A DNA stretch of 64,000 nt. Source: Lysinibacillus boronitolerans JCM 21713 = 10a = NBRC 103108 (GTDB taxonomy: Bacteria > Bacillota > Bacilli > Bacillales_A > Planococcaceae). The stretch is from positions 248,001 to 312,000 of the forward strand of contig NZ_JPVR01000081.1 of NCBI RefSeq assembly GCF_000772935.1. The letters are read 5' to 3'. Below the pieces are notes generated by a model. That model made no database searches, had not been told where the DNA came from, and saw nothing but the letters and a program-made list of their open reading frames with translations. Positions 51,638 through 59,918 of this stretch are shown piece after piece. How positions within the stretch are numbered: position 1 is the first letter of the stretch; each line of letters starts with the position of its first letter. Both the position numbers and the translations under genes were made by a program.

Positions 51638-51664
51638 AACGACTGCCACTGAATGACCGTTTCA
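51638..51664 (-). promoter_or_regulatory. ECF-type promoter of third sigma gene
   Basis: On the minus strand TGAAAC (51664-51659), a 17-base spacer and CGTT (51641-51638) fit the ECF consensus, about 20 bases before the sigma start. Confidence 0.6.
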
Positions 51665-51690
51665 TTTTTTTACTTTTTTTCTCAAGCACC

Positions 51691-51721
51691 TTGACCTTGG
51701 AGCATACTCCAATGTTAGGAT
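51691..51721 (+). promoter_or_regulatory. MerR-type promoter with dyad in a 19-base spacer
   Basis: TTGACC (51691-51696) and TAGGAT (51716-51721) are separated by 19 bases. The spacer contains the perfect dyad TTGGAGCATACTCCAA (51697-51712), as in promoters activated by MerR-family proteins that untwist the overlong spacer. The adjacent merR-like gene is the likely regulator and target. Confidence 0.8.
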
Positions 51722-51740
51722 GAATTTAGGAGGTACTTAC

Positions 51741-52166
51741 ATGAAAATTAAACAATTCGCCGAGAAATTTCAATTAACAACCGATACCGTTCGCTACTAT
51801 GAAAAAGAGGGACTCTTACAGCCGCAAAAACAAGACAATGGCTACCGTGTGTATGATGCCATGTGTGAACATACAATGAAATTTATTATCGTTTTACGTC
51901 AGCTAGGCTTTACGCTTCAAGAAATTAAACATTTACTGACACTCGAACGAAAGCCTATTTCAACAGCATGTAATGAAGAAACGGTACAGCTATTTTCCAC
52001 AAAGATTGCCCAGATTGAGCAGCAACTTCGATTCTATCAGCATGCGCTTCATTCGTTACAACTGACTAAAACGTTAATGGCTGACGGACAGTATGAAGAA
52101 AATCAAGAAAAAATTGCCTCACTCATTGAGGATATGTATCAAAATTTACTGGAAGGTCGTGGTTAA
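51741..52166 (+). CDS. MerR-family regulator
   Basis: This regulator of about 141 residues from ATG 51741 (AGGAGG upstream) has the MerR winged helix (MKIKQFAEKFQLTTDTVRYY; GLLQPQKQDNGYRVYD) and a dimerisation helix. It lacks a large C-terminal sensor domain and has no Cys-based metal site beyond scattered Cys. It is followed directly by a DUF4260 gene (TAA then ATG with no gap) and preceded by a dyad promoter, so the two form an autoregulated unit. Confidence 0.9.
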   Translation: MKIKQFAEKFQLTTDTVRYYEKEGLLQPQKQDNGYRVYDAMCEHTMKFIIVLRQLGFTLQEIKHLLTLERKPISTACNEETVQLFSTKIAQIEQQLRFYQHALHSLQLTKTLMADGQYEENQEKIASLIEDMYQNLLEGRG

Positions 52167-52520
52167 ATGTCACTACGTAAAATCATCTCAATCGAATATA
52201 TCCTTGCTTTCGTCATCACTGTTTTTTTCTATGGTCATCTAAATTTTTCATGGCTGTATTTTATTGTATTTTTATTGCTCCCAGACATCACAATGGTTGG
52301 CTATCTCATCAATACAAAAGTAGGCGCTCTTTTCTATAATATGGGGCATAGCTTTGTGCTACCTGCCATGATAATGGCGATTGGTTTACTAACGACTACA
52401 TCAATACCTCTGATGGCTGCCCTGATTTGGCTCGCGCATATTTTCTTAGATCGCGCACTTGGCTATGGTTTAAAATATGATGACGCTTTTAAGAAGACAC
52501 ATTTACAGCAAATTGCGTAA
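52167..52520 (+). CDS. DUF4260 membrane protein
   Basis: This 117-residue protein has four hydrophobic helices and the DUF4260 pattern (FFYGHLNFSWLYFIVFLLLP; ending HIFLDRALGYGLKYDDAFKK). Its start is immediately after the MerR stop, so translation is coupled. DUF4260 function is unknown. MerR control implies induction by a small molecule. Confidence 0.85.
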   Translation: MSLRKIISIEYILAFVITVFFYGHLNFSWLYFIVFLLLPDITMVGYLINTKVGALFYNMGHSFVLPAMIMAIGLLTTTSIPLMAALIWLAHIFLDRALGYGLKYDDAFKKTHLQQIA

Positions 52521-52755
52521 TGTAAGTATGGCTAGCCATTTAACACTGCGATTTTTAGTAGAAATGGGTTAGAAAAATTTCCTAATTAAATGCTCTCTTG
52601 GGGTGGGTTTACCATTATTTATCATCGGAATATGGAGTTGCTCTTTTTAAGCTAGCTGTTCTAGCTTTCTATGAAACAGGCAGGACACTAATTGCTAGTA
52701 TGTTTGCAAAAACCTCCTATTAGTATCCTCTTTACTATATTTCTACCATAAAAAA

Positions 52756-52782
52756 AGCAGGCTCCTCCACTCGGATCCTGCT
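52756..52782 (-). terminator. Terminator of two-component operon
   Basis: AGCAGGCTCC and GGATCCTGCT pair with one mismatch; on the minus strand TTTTTTAT follows. It lies 10 bases beyond the last gene of the RR-HK-lipoprotein unit. Confidence 0.8.
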
Positions 52783-52791
52783 CCTTATTAT

Positions 52792-53013
52792 TTAAATGAA
52801 TCTTTTTAACATTGATTCATATAGACCCACCATTAATAGTCCAATCAATATTGGAATAAGGGATGTAAAACTGAAATAAAAGCCTGCGTCCTGATATTGT
52901 CCCGTAAAGTGAAATTGTAGCCAAGACACCTCATATGTTTCCCCTACCCCATATAAGAAAATAGTGGTAAATAAAAATAATGCCAGACATTTTAGTCCTT
53001 GCGCTTTTTTCAT
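52792..53013 (-). CDS. Small two-helix membrane protein
   Basis: ATG at 53013 follows TGAGGTGA. The 73-residue product has two hydrophobic helices (about 9-23 and 47-65) with a Tyr/Phe-rich loop between (YEVSWLQFHFTGQYQDAGFY). It is the last gene of the minus-strand unit encoding a two-component system and a lipoprotein. The function is unknown. Confidence 0.65.
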   Translation of the reverse strand: MKKAQGLKCLALFLFTTIFLYGVGETYEVSWLQFHFTGQYQDAGFYFSFTSLIPILIGLLMVGLYESMLKRFI

Positions 53014-53022
53014 AGTATCACC

Positions 53023-54096
53023 TCATTGTACAACGGTCATTTGTTGCGCATAGCTTAAAAGATCCTCAACTGTTAATTCTGGATTTTGCCCAACCATACT
53101 ATATTGGTAGCCGTTTTCTTGCCAAGCAAGGGAACGGAAATTTTCACCATCCATAACAGTGCCTTTTTGTCCTCGAATATCTATTTCTTTTTCATTTAGA
53201 ATGGGGCCAATATCTGCAACACTCGCATCTGCTTTAAAAATTGTGACAAAAAAAGCTAACTCTCCATCTAAAACATAATCGAAAGAGTATTCTGGTCGTT
53301 CCTCTATCCCTTTGACCATGGATATGTTATCTAACGTAAGACCATTTACTTCTGGCACTAATAAAAACTTTTCAAGCTGCTGCTTGACGTCCTCCAATGA
53401 AATAGATTCTGAAGTGTCCTGTCCGCTAATTTCCTGAATCGTTACATCCTTTGGTAGATCTAGCGCAAATTGTTGATCATCTATTTTTTCACCAAAATTA
53501 ATCTTAGAATATTCAGTGATCATATGATTCCCTGCACTATCTGTCTTCATTTTTAATGTCAGCCAAGTTTTTTTGTCAATCCATGCTTCGATATCTCCAA
53601 ATAACGATTCCGTTTTCTTCGTCTTTGCCACGATTTTATACGTATCTCTACCTGCAACCTTCTCTTCTCCCGCTATTTTAATATCATGGGTATCCTTAAC
53701 CATATTAAAAATAAGCTGTACCTGATCTTTCGGTGATTGCAAGCCGTCTAATTCATGTTGTGAATAATCTATTGTGTAGGCTGTCTTTTCAGTGACATCA
53801 TAGCTAATCACTTTAGCATCATTTTTGACTGTGATAACATGTTCACCATTATCACCTGTCATTTCTATCCGTCTATTGCTATCCTTTACCCATTCCTTCA
53901 CTTGAGCTTTGCCACCTAGCTCTCCCATGTCTAACGTATATTCGCCATAATAAGTGAGTGGCTCCTTCGATTCTTGAAGGGCTTGGTCGATAATTTCCTG
54001 AGGTGTATAAGATGCCTCTGAATTACAGCCCACTAAGCTAAATGTCATTACAGCAATTAAGCCTGCTGCTCGGCAAGATCTTTTCCAATTCATCAT
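53023..54096 (-). CDS. LolA/RseB-like lipoprotein
   Basis: The 357-residue product has a signal peptide ending in a lipobox (IAVMTFSLVGC, Cys 24). A LolA-superfamily beta fold follows (YTIDYSQHELDGLQSPKDQV; DTYKIVAKTKK; EAWIDKKTWLTLKMKTD), with a C-terminal domain of about 110 residues. Bacillus relatives are outer-face lipoproteins of unclear role. It begins within the stop of the histidine kinase gene (4-base overlap), so it may be part of the sensing unit. Confidence 0.8.
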   Translation of the reverse strand: MMNWKRSCRAAGLIAVMTFSLVGCNSEASYTPQEIIDQALQESKEPLTYYGEYTLDMGELGGKAQVKEWVKDSNRRIEMTGDNGEHVITVKNDAKVISYDVTEKTAYTIDYSQHELDGLQSPKDQVQLIFNMVKDTHDIKIAGEEKVAGRDTYKIVAKTKKTESLFGDIEAWIDKKTWLTLKMKTDSAGNHMITEYSKINFGEKIDDQQFALDLPKDVTIQEISGQDTSESISLEDVKQQLEKFLLVPEVNGLTLDNISMVKGIEERPEYSFDYVLDGELAFFVTIFKADASVADIGPILNEKEIDIRGQKGTVMDGENFRSLAWQENGYQYSMVGQNPELTVEDLLSYAQQMTVVQ

Positions 54097-55541
54097 TCAT
54101 TTACTCCTTTAGAAGGTGGTAGCCAGCAAATTACCGCTGTTCCAATGCTCTCTCTAGAAAGCAGTTCGACAGTGCCACCATGTTTTTCAATAATTTGTTT
54201 TGTAATATTTAAGCCTAGTCCTGTTCCTCGTTCACCAGCCTTTGATCTCGCATAATCTGCTTGATACATTGGCTCGAATAATTTTACAATGTCCTGCTGT
54301 GGTATGCCTCTTCCGTGATTTTGCACAATTATATACATTCCCTCTTGCTTGGTTAAAGCAGACTTCAAGAAATCAAAGCCCCATTCGGGATTATTTCCAG
54401 CATTGACTGCGGCTAAGCCGATTGTTGTCCCCTTTTCCCCATAACGCCATGCGTTGCTCAATAAGTTATCAATGACACGCTGAAGTTGTTTAGGATGCAC
54501 AGCATAGAGCCCATCCACGGCACAGCATACTTTTAATGTAAATCCTTGTTCTTCACATAAAGGTTCATAGTCAGACAAGGCCATGTCAAAAAATTCTTCT
54601 CCATCCACAGCAATGAGCTCTAATGTATAGTTTGTTGATTGAAGTAATGTAAACATCATTAAATCCTCTAGCATATGCTTCATCCGATCTGCCTTCGTAA
54701 CGATGACCTGCTGATATTCTGCCTCCTGCTGTTCTGTTAAGCCTTTAGTTTGTAAAGATTCCGCATAGGCTTGAATGGCTGTAAGGGGCGTCTTCAAATC
54801 ATGGGAAATACTTGCAATCATCATTTCTTTTTGCTGTTGTTCCGTTTTTAAAGAAGCCCGAGTCTTTTCAATTTCATCCTGCATCGCCTCAAATGTTTTG
54901 GCAAGTGCCCCAATCTCATCTTTTCTTACGCTTAGATTTGATTTAACATGCTGACCTTTCGCAAAATGACGCATTTGCTGCATCAGTTCACGTATTGGCC
55001 GATTCAGTTTCCGATGAAGCAACAAGATGACAGTTAAGTAAATGATAAGAAACAACAGGATCGTGCTGGCGATGACAAGCCATGAACGTTTTTCTACACC
55101 CTTTACCCAATCTGTTCGTATTAATTGAATTTCATAGATGCCAAGCAAATCACCTTTTAGATATACAGGCTCCTTGTATGTAAAGGCGTTGTATGCTTGC
55201 TGTAAATCATATAAACCATTTAACATGCGCTCTTTCCCTACATAGCCCGTTAGCAAAGGGTTGGAGGAATATAAAACATAGCCAGATTTCGTATAGAGGG
55301 TAATCGCCAGCTGCTCATTGGTAAGATCCTCAACCTCTTTAAGATTGGCATTTTTTTGATAAAGCATTGGATTGTCAACAACATCTTTTACATGATTTAG
55401 CTCTGTCCACTTGTCAAAGAACTCCGCCACATTTTTATCTTGGTAATAAGCATTAATCCACACATAAAGGCTATAAGCTCCTACTATGGGTAATACCATT
55501 ACAATAAAAAACATGATTAGTAACCACGCTTTTATTTTCAT
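54093..55541 (-). CDS. Sensor histidine kinase
   Basis: The 482-residue kinase has two transmembrane helices (about 7-29 and 153-173) flanking an external sensor of about 120 residues. HAMP (RELMQQMRHFAKGQHVKSNL), HisKA with phosphoaccepting His in IASISHDLKTPLTAIQAYAE, and HATPase_c with N-box RVIDNLLSNAWRYG and G-box RGTGLGLNITKQI follow. It overlaps the response regulator gene by 4 bases. The external signal is unknown. Confidence 0.92.
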   Translation of the reverse strand: MKIKAWLLIMFFIVMVLPIVGAYSLYVWINAYYQDKNVAEFFDKWTELNHVKDVVDNPMLYQKNANLKEVEDLTNEQLAITLYTKSGYVLYSSNPLLTGYVGKERMLNGLYDLQQAYNAFTYKEPVYLKGDLLGIYEIQLIRTDWVKGVEKRSWLVIASTILLFLIIYLTVILLLHRKLNRPIRELMQQMRHFAKGQHVKSNLSVRKDEIGALAKTFEAMQDEIEKTRASLKTEQQQKEMMIASISHDLKTPLTAIQAYAESLQTKGLTEQQEAEYQQVIVTKADRMKHMLEDLMMFTLLQSTNYTLELIAVDGEEFFDMALSDYEPLCEEQGFTLKVCCAVDGLYAVHPKQLQRVIDNLLSNAWRYGEKGTTIGLAAVNAGNNPEWGFDFLKSALTKQEGMYIIVQNHGRGIPQQDIVKLFEPMYQADYARSKAGERGTGLGLNITKQIIEKHGGTVELLSRESIGTAVICWLPPSKGVNE

Positions 55542-56239
55542 AATGGTTCACCAATAAAACGGTAGCCCTTACCCCACACGGTTTGAATAAAATTTGGGTT
55601 TTTCACAGAATCCTTGAGCTTTTCGCGTAGTGCCTTAATATGAACGGTGACAGTATGAGTGTCCTCTAACGTTGCTTGCTGCCAAATATGCTGATATAGT
55701 TCCTCTTTTGTAAAGGTTTGACTCGGATTTTTAGCTAGCAGCCTAACAAGAGCAAACTCCTTTTGAGTTAATGCAATTTCTTGCTGATAAACACATACTA
55801 TTTGTCGTTGCCAATCTATTGTTAATCCATTCGCATAGGCAGTATGCTCTTCTATCACGTCTTGCTTATGGTAGCGTCGCCAGCGTCTAAGATGAGAGGC
55901 AACTCGTGCCTTTAATTCTTCTAAGCTAAATGGTTTAGCGATATAATCGTCTGCCCCCTGCAAGCCCTCCACCTTATCCGCATCTTCCTTGCGAGCACTC
56001 ATCATTAGGATCGGCACATCACTCTCCCAACGGATATTTTGACAAACCGTTAATCCATCCATTTCTGGCAGCATCCAATCCACCAGCACTAAATCGAAAG
56101 GTTGCGTTTGAAAATCTGCCAATCCCTCAAGGCCCGTAGTAGCCCATGTTACACAATAGCCCTCCTGCTCCAGCGTATCCTTCACAATACGCCCAATCGC
56201 TGTATCATCCTCAATCAGTAGTAACTTTTCCTTCATCAT
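55538..56239 (-). CDS. OmpR-family response regulator
   Basis: This 233-residue regulator has a receiver domain (LLLIEDDTAIGRIVKDTL; phosphoacceptor Asp in LVLVDWMLPEMDG; Lys in YIAKPFSLEEL) and a C-terminal winged helix (ALTQKEFALVRLLAKNPSQT; TVTVHIKALREKLKD). It starts the operon RR-HK-lipoprotein-small membrane protein. GGAGGAAAATG precedes ATG 56239. The repeat array 56387-57112 begins upstream of its promoter. Confidence 0.93.
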   Translation of the reverse strand: MMKEKLLLIEDDTAIGRIVKDTLEQEGYCVTWATTGLEGLADFQTQPFDLVLVDWMLPEMDGLTVCQNIRWESDVPILMMSARKEDADKVEGLQGADDYIAKPFSLEELKARVASHLRRWRRYHKQDVIEEHTAYANGLTIDWQRQIVCVYQQEIALTQKEFALVRLLAKNPSQTFTKEELYQHIWQQATLEDTHTVTVHIKALREKLKDSVKNPNFIQTVWGKGYRFIGEPL

Positions 56240-56386
56240 TTTCCTCCTGCATTCACCTTACTACGGAAAAAACGATTTTCTCCGAACTTTACACTTTCTT
56301 TATAATTACCTTAGAGCGAATCCGCACTTTACACAAGGGGGCGGAGGCTACCGATTTCATCGAAGCAGTTTTTCTTCCTGCCTGAG

Positions 56387-57112
56387 CTATCTGCCACTTT
56401 TGTGGGGCTATCCGCCACTTTGCCGGTTCTATCCGCTACTTTAACTGAGCTATCCGCCACTTTGCCGGTTTTATCCGCTACTGTCCGCGCTTTCCGACAC
56501 TTTGCCGCTCCTATCCGCTACTTTAACTGGGCTTTCCGCCACTTTGTCGGTTCTATCCGCTACTGTCCGGGCTTTCCGCTACTTTGCCGGTTCTATCCGC
56601 TACTTTAACCGGGCTTTCCGCCACTTTGCCGGTTTTATCCGCTACTGTCCGGGCTTTCCGCTACTTTTATGGGGGCTATCCGCTACTTTAACCGGGCTTT
56701 CCGCCACTTTGCCGGTTCTATCCGCTACTGTCCGGGCTTTCCGCTACTTTGCCGGTTCTATCCGCTACTTTAACCGGGCTTTCCGCCACTTTGCCGGTTT
56801 TATCCGCTACTGTCCGGGCTTTCCGCCACTTTTATGGGGGCTATCCGCTACTTTAACCGGGCTTTCCGCCACTTTGCCGGTTCTATCCGCTACTGTCCGG
56901 GCTTTCCGCTACTTTGCCGGTTCTATCCGCTACTTTAACCGGGCTTTCCGCCACTTTGCCGGTTTTATCCGCTACTTTAACTGGGCTATCCGCTACTGTC
57001 CGGGCTATCCGACACTTTGTCGGTTCTATCCACTACTTTAACTGGGCTATCCGCCACTTTGCCGCTCCTAACCGCTACTTTAACTGGGCTATCCGACACT
57101 TTGCCGGTTCTA
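56387..57112. repeat. Array of about 35 units of a 21-bp repeat with 165-bp higher-order period
   Basis: The array is built of units beginning CTWTCCGCYACTTT, mostly 21 bases (some 19 or 22). Variants alternate in order: TTTAACCGGG, TTTGCCGGTT and TGTCCGGG endings. Two long blocks starting at the TTTTATGGGGG variants (56665 and 56830) repeat at exactly 165 bases, a higher-order repeat. Several ORFs of up to 180 codons run through it, but these only translate the repeat (LSATLPVLSATL). It lies between a response regulator promoter and the PiT gene end. Confidence 0.9.
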
Positions 57113-57142
57113 TCACCCGCATCCGTTTTCCAGCACAAAAAA

Positions 57143-57171
57143 AAGGAATGCACTGTGATTGTGCATTCCTT
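57143..57171 (-). terminator. Terminator of PiT operon
   Basis: AAGGAATGCAC (57143-57153) and GTGCATTCCTT (57161-57171) form a perfect stem; on the minus strand TTTTTTTGTG follows. Confidence 0.88.
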
Positions 57172-57177
57172 AGCGAA

Positions 57178-58203
57178 CTAGAAAAATAAACTTAGAATAT
57201 AGTAAATCAATGCTGCCATGACAGCAGAGATTGGCATCGTGATGACCCATGTTGTAACGATTTTACGTGCCATCCCCCATTTAACTCCTTTAACACGGTG
57301 AGCTGTTCCGACACCCATGATGGATGAAGAAATAACATGTGTTGTAGAAACTGGTAAATGGATTAATGTGGCACCAAAGATAATCGATGCAGAAGCTAAG
57401 TCTGCCGCTACCCCATTTACGGGGCGGATTTTCATAATTTTTCCGCCAACGGTTTTGATGATTTTATACCCACCGACAGATGTACCAAGACCCATCGCAG
57501 TTGCTGCAGCAAAACGTACCCAGAAAGGAATATCATCTCCTTGGTGTAGGCCACCCGCGATTAGCGCAAGGGTAATAATCCCCATCGCTTTCTGCGCATC
57601 ATTTGTCCCGTGTGTAAAGGATTGTAAGGCTGCTGTCCCAATTTGCATTGTACGGAAGCCTTTATTCGTACGATATAAATTCATATCTTTGAAGATGATC
57701 TTTAATAATGTCATCATCAGGAAACCAGCTGCGAACGCTAGTAATGGTGAAAAAATAAGTGCTTGAAGAATTTTAATAAATCCAGCATAGTTCAAAATAT
57801 CAAATCCTGCTGCGGCAATAGCTGCCCCTGCAACAGAACCTATTAATGTATGAGAAGAACTTGATGGAATCCCAAAATACCATGTTAATAAATTCCATGT
57901 AATCGCAGATAATAAGGCTGCTAAAATAACAACAGAGCCTGTAATATCGCCATCAAAGGCATTTAAAGAAAAAGGATCCACAATATCTTTTGTTAAGGCT
58001 TTGGCTACTCCAACGAATGTAATGGCTCCGACGAAGTTCATAACCGCTGCCATGTAAACTGCTGTACGTGGCTTTAAGGCACGGGTTGATACAGAAGTAG
58101 CAATCGCATTTGCTGTATCATGGAAGCCGTTAATAAAGTCGAACACAAGTGCGAAAATAACGACTAATATGGTGATTAATAAGATCGTATCCATTTCGTA
58201 CAC
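57178..58203 (-). CDS. PiT-family inorganic phosphate permease
   Basis: This 341-residue protein has about ten transmembrane helices and the duplicated PiT signature: GFHDTANAIATSVSTRALKP (about 26-45) and SFTHGTNDAQKAMGIITLAL near residue 195. PiT proteins import metal-phosphate complexes using the proton gradient. The gene lies 6 bases after the DUF47 gene, a common PiT partner. Confidence 0.92.
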   Translation of the reverse strand: MYEMDTILLITILVVIFALVFDFINGFHDTANAIATSVSTRALKPRTAVYMAAVMNFVGAITFVGVAKALTKDIVDPFSLNAFDGDITGSVVILAALLSAITWNLLTWYFGIPSSSSHTLIGSVAGAAIAAAGFDILNYAGFIKILQALIFSPLLAFAAGFLMMTLLKIIFKDMNLYRTNKGFRTMQIGTAALQSFTHGTNDAQKAMGIITLALIAGGLHQGDDIPFWVRFAAATAMGLGTSVGGYKIIKTVGGKIMKIRPVNGVAADLASASIIFGATLIHLPVSTTHVISSSIMGVGTAHRVKGVKWGMARKIVTTWVITMPISAVMAALIYYILSLFF

Positions 58204-58209
58204 TCCATC

Positions 58210-58830
58210 TTATGCATTACGCATAATTATTGTTTCAATTGTGTTTGCTACTGTTTGACAGCAGTCTGCAATGTCTTCAAATTGCTCATAAATATCCTTG
58301 AAAACAATCAAACGCATTGGGTCTTTTTCTTGGATGAATAATTGCTTCATTGAAGAACGGAAAATTTCATCACATTCACGTTCATTGTCCTTAATTTGAA
58401 TAGCATGTTTACGCATTTCCACAAGCTTTTTACTATTTAACAGTTCCATGGCTTGTACCATTTCGTCCGTACTTTTCGCAATATATGTGAGGAATTGGCG
58501 CATTGGTTCTGTTACTTCTGTTAGGTTGTACATATTGAAGTGCGCAATACAGCCTTCCATTCCATCAATTACATCATCTAGTTTGTTTGCTAATGCTAAA
58601 ATATCTTCACGTTCAATTGGCGTCATAAAGGATTTATTCAGCATAACGATTAGCTCATGGATTAATTTATCGCCACTTGTTTCGTATTGCTTCATTGTAT
58701 CTGCAATTTCTTTGAGCGCATCTATATCTTGAATACGAGCATTATGAGCATAATAAATACCCTCATTCACGTTTTTCGCGATTTTTAATAATGACTGAAA
58801 AAATGGATCTTGCTTATTTGAGTTGAACAT
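58210..58830 (-). CDS. DUF47 (PhoU-like) protein, PiT partner
   Basis: This 206-residue all-helical protein resembles PhoU (DUF47; YkaA-type): FFQSLLKIAKNVNEGIYYAH, then TPIEREDILALANKLDDVID and EDIADCCQTVANTIETIIM. DUF47 proteins regulate PiT transporters through direct contact. It is the first gene of the two-gene operon. AGGAGG precedes ATG 58830. Confidence 0.9.
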   Translation of the reverse strand: MFNSNKQDPFFQSLLKIAKNVNEGIYYAHNARIQDIDALKEIADTMKQYETSGDKLIHELIVMLNKSFMTPIEREDILALANKLDDVIDGMEGCIAHFNMYNLTEVTEPMRQFLTYIAKSTDEMVQAMELLNSKKLVEMRKHAIQIKDNERECDEIFRSSMKQLFIQEKDPMRLIVFKDIYEQFEDIADCCQTVANTIETIIMRNA

Positions 58831-59207
58831 CCTGTTCCTCCTGTTGAAAAAATATTGTCGATTTCTGAACCATCATAACAAAACATTTACACAATTCTAC
58901 AAAATTTTAAACACTCAGATGTTGATTTTACAAAACTGTAATATAAAATTTGCCACATTTATTTTTAAGCTATTTCCCAAGTTGTAAACGTTGGAAATCA
59001 AATATTAAAAATCACTATTTTTTCTTTAAAAATGACCATTTTTTCTTTTATTTTTATAAAAATACTTGAAATAAACTTTTTTTTGCTGATTTGTTTACCT
59101 TGTGAAATGTTAAGGAATTGTAAACGAAATTTACATGAAAATGCTGGAATTTCATTGTTATTTTTTGACTTTCACAGTACGCGATGATGAAAGATGGGAG
59201 CATATTA
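58831..59207. other. AT-rich intergenic stretch
   Basis: No ORF is supported here. The stretch contains the promoter region of the DUF47/PiT operon (TATGAT-like -10 near 58875 on the minus strand). There is also a TGTAAACGAAATTTACA near-palindrome near 59121, which could be an operator. Confidence 0.5.
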
Positions 59208-59853
59208 ATGGATATTGATTTACTTTCACTCACAATAGTATTACTACTGGCGGTGGACTTATCTCCTTACCTACATTAATGGCTGTTGGTTTACCTCAAG
59301 TACAGCCATTTGCCACAAATAAACTGGCCAATACCATTAGTAATGGCGTGCAGGTAAAGTAGATAGCAAGAAAATCGGAAAAATCGTCCCCTTTATCTTT
59401 GTGGGGTCTTTTCTCGGTGCCTTTACCATCCATCTTGTATCCCCTGCTATTTAAAACCACTTAAGCTTGTTATGCTCGTCCTTGTAGCTGCTTATACAAT
59501 GTTTAAAAAAGATTGGGGACAGCAATATTAAGAGCGTGTACCTAGTACAGCCAAAATTTAGCCTATATAGGAGCATTTGTGGCTATAGGCTTTTTTTGGA
59601 CCAGGTACGGGTTCATTTTTTATTCTATTAATGATAGGCGATGATTTTCTTCAAGCTACTGGTAATGCGAAAGCTATTAATTTCACCTCAACTTTAGCGG
59701 CATTAATCATGTATTTAGTTTTAGGAGAAGTTCATTTTCTATATGGTTTTTCGATGGGCTTTGTTATGAACCGTTTATAGATTTAGAAAAAATGCCTGGG
59801 ATGATTTCTTTCATTGAGACTGCCAATTTTCAGTCAATTGACAAAAAATATTA
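59208..59853 (+). pseudogene. Decayed TauE/SafE family gene
   Basis: From ATG 59208 the frame reads MDIDLLSLTIVLLL, then an apparent deletion leads to GGLISLPTLMAVGLPQ and NKLANTISNGVQVK in another frame. Further fragments include FIFVGSFLGAFTIHL and GNAKAINFTSTLAALIMYLV. They follow the order of the family (GGGG loop, NKLAN, second-half GPGTGSF-like segment), with several frameshifts and stops. It is a clear relic of a TauE/SafE exporter. An intact family member is at 3264. The downstream NhaC promoter overlaps its tail. Confidence 0.8.
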
Positions 59854-59865
59854 GCGTGCTATAAT
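59838..59865 (+). promoter_or_regulatory. Consensus sigma-A promoter of the nhaC-like gene
   Basis: TTGACA (59838-59843), a 16-base spacer and TATAAT (59860-59865). A nested inverted repeat, AATACTT...AAGTATT with inner GCTTCA...TGAAGC, spans 59863-59902, from the -10 to just before the ribosome site; it may be an operator or leader hairpin. Confidence 0.75.
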
Positions 59866-59918
59866 ACTTTTGGGCTTCACCGCATTGAAGCGCAGAAGTA
59901 TTTATTAGGAGGATTCAC

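Noticed and set aside
52586-52721. 43-codon open frame reading LNALLGWVYHYLSSEYGVAL and on
   Set aside because: It looks protein-like but has no start codon or ribosome site and is short; it may be a gene fragment after the DUF4260 gene, but support is too weak to list.
56387-57112. CRISPR array
   Set aside because: Repeats are contiguous with no unique spacers, and no cas genes are near.
56402-57189. ORFs of up to 180 codons through the repeat array
   Set aside because: They are simple translations of the 21-bp repeat in several frames, without ribosome sites; the sequence pattern is DNA-level repetition including 19- and 22-base units that shift frame.
58860-59000. PhoP boxes before the DUF47/PiT operon
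   Set aside because: TTTACA- and ATTACA-like elements occur, but spacing is irregular and the region is so AT-rich that such hits are expected by chance.
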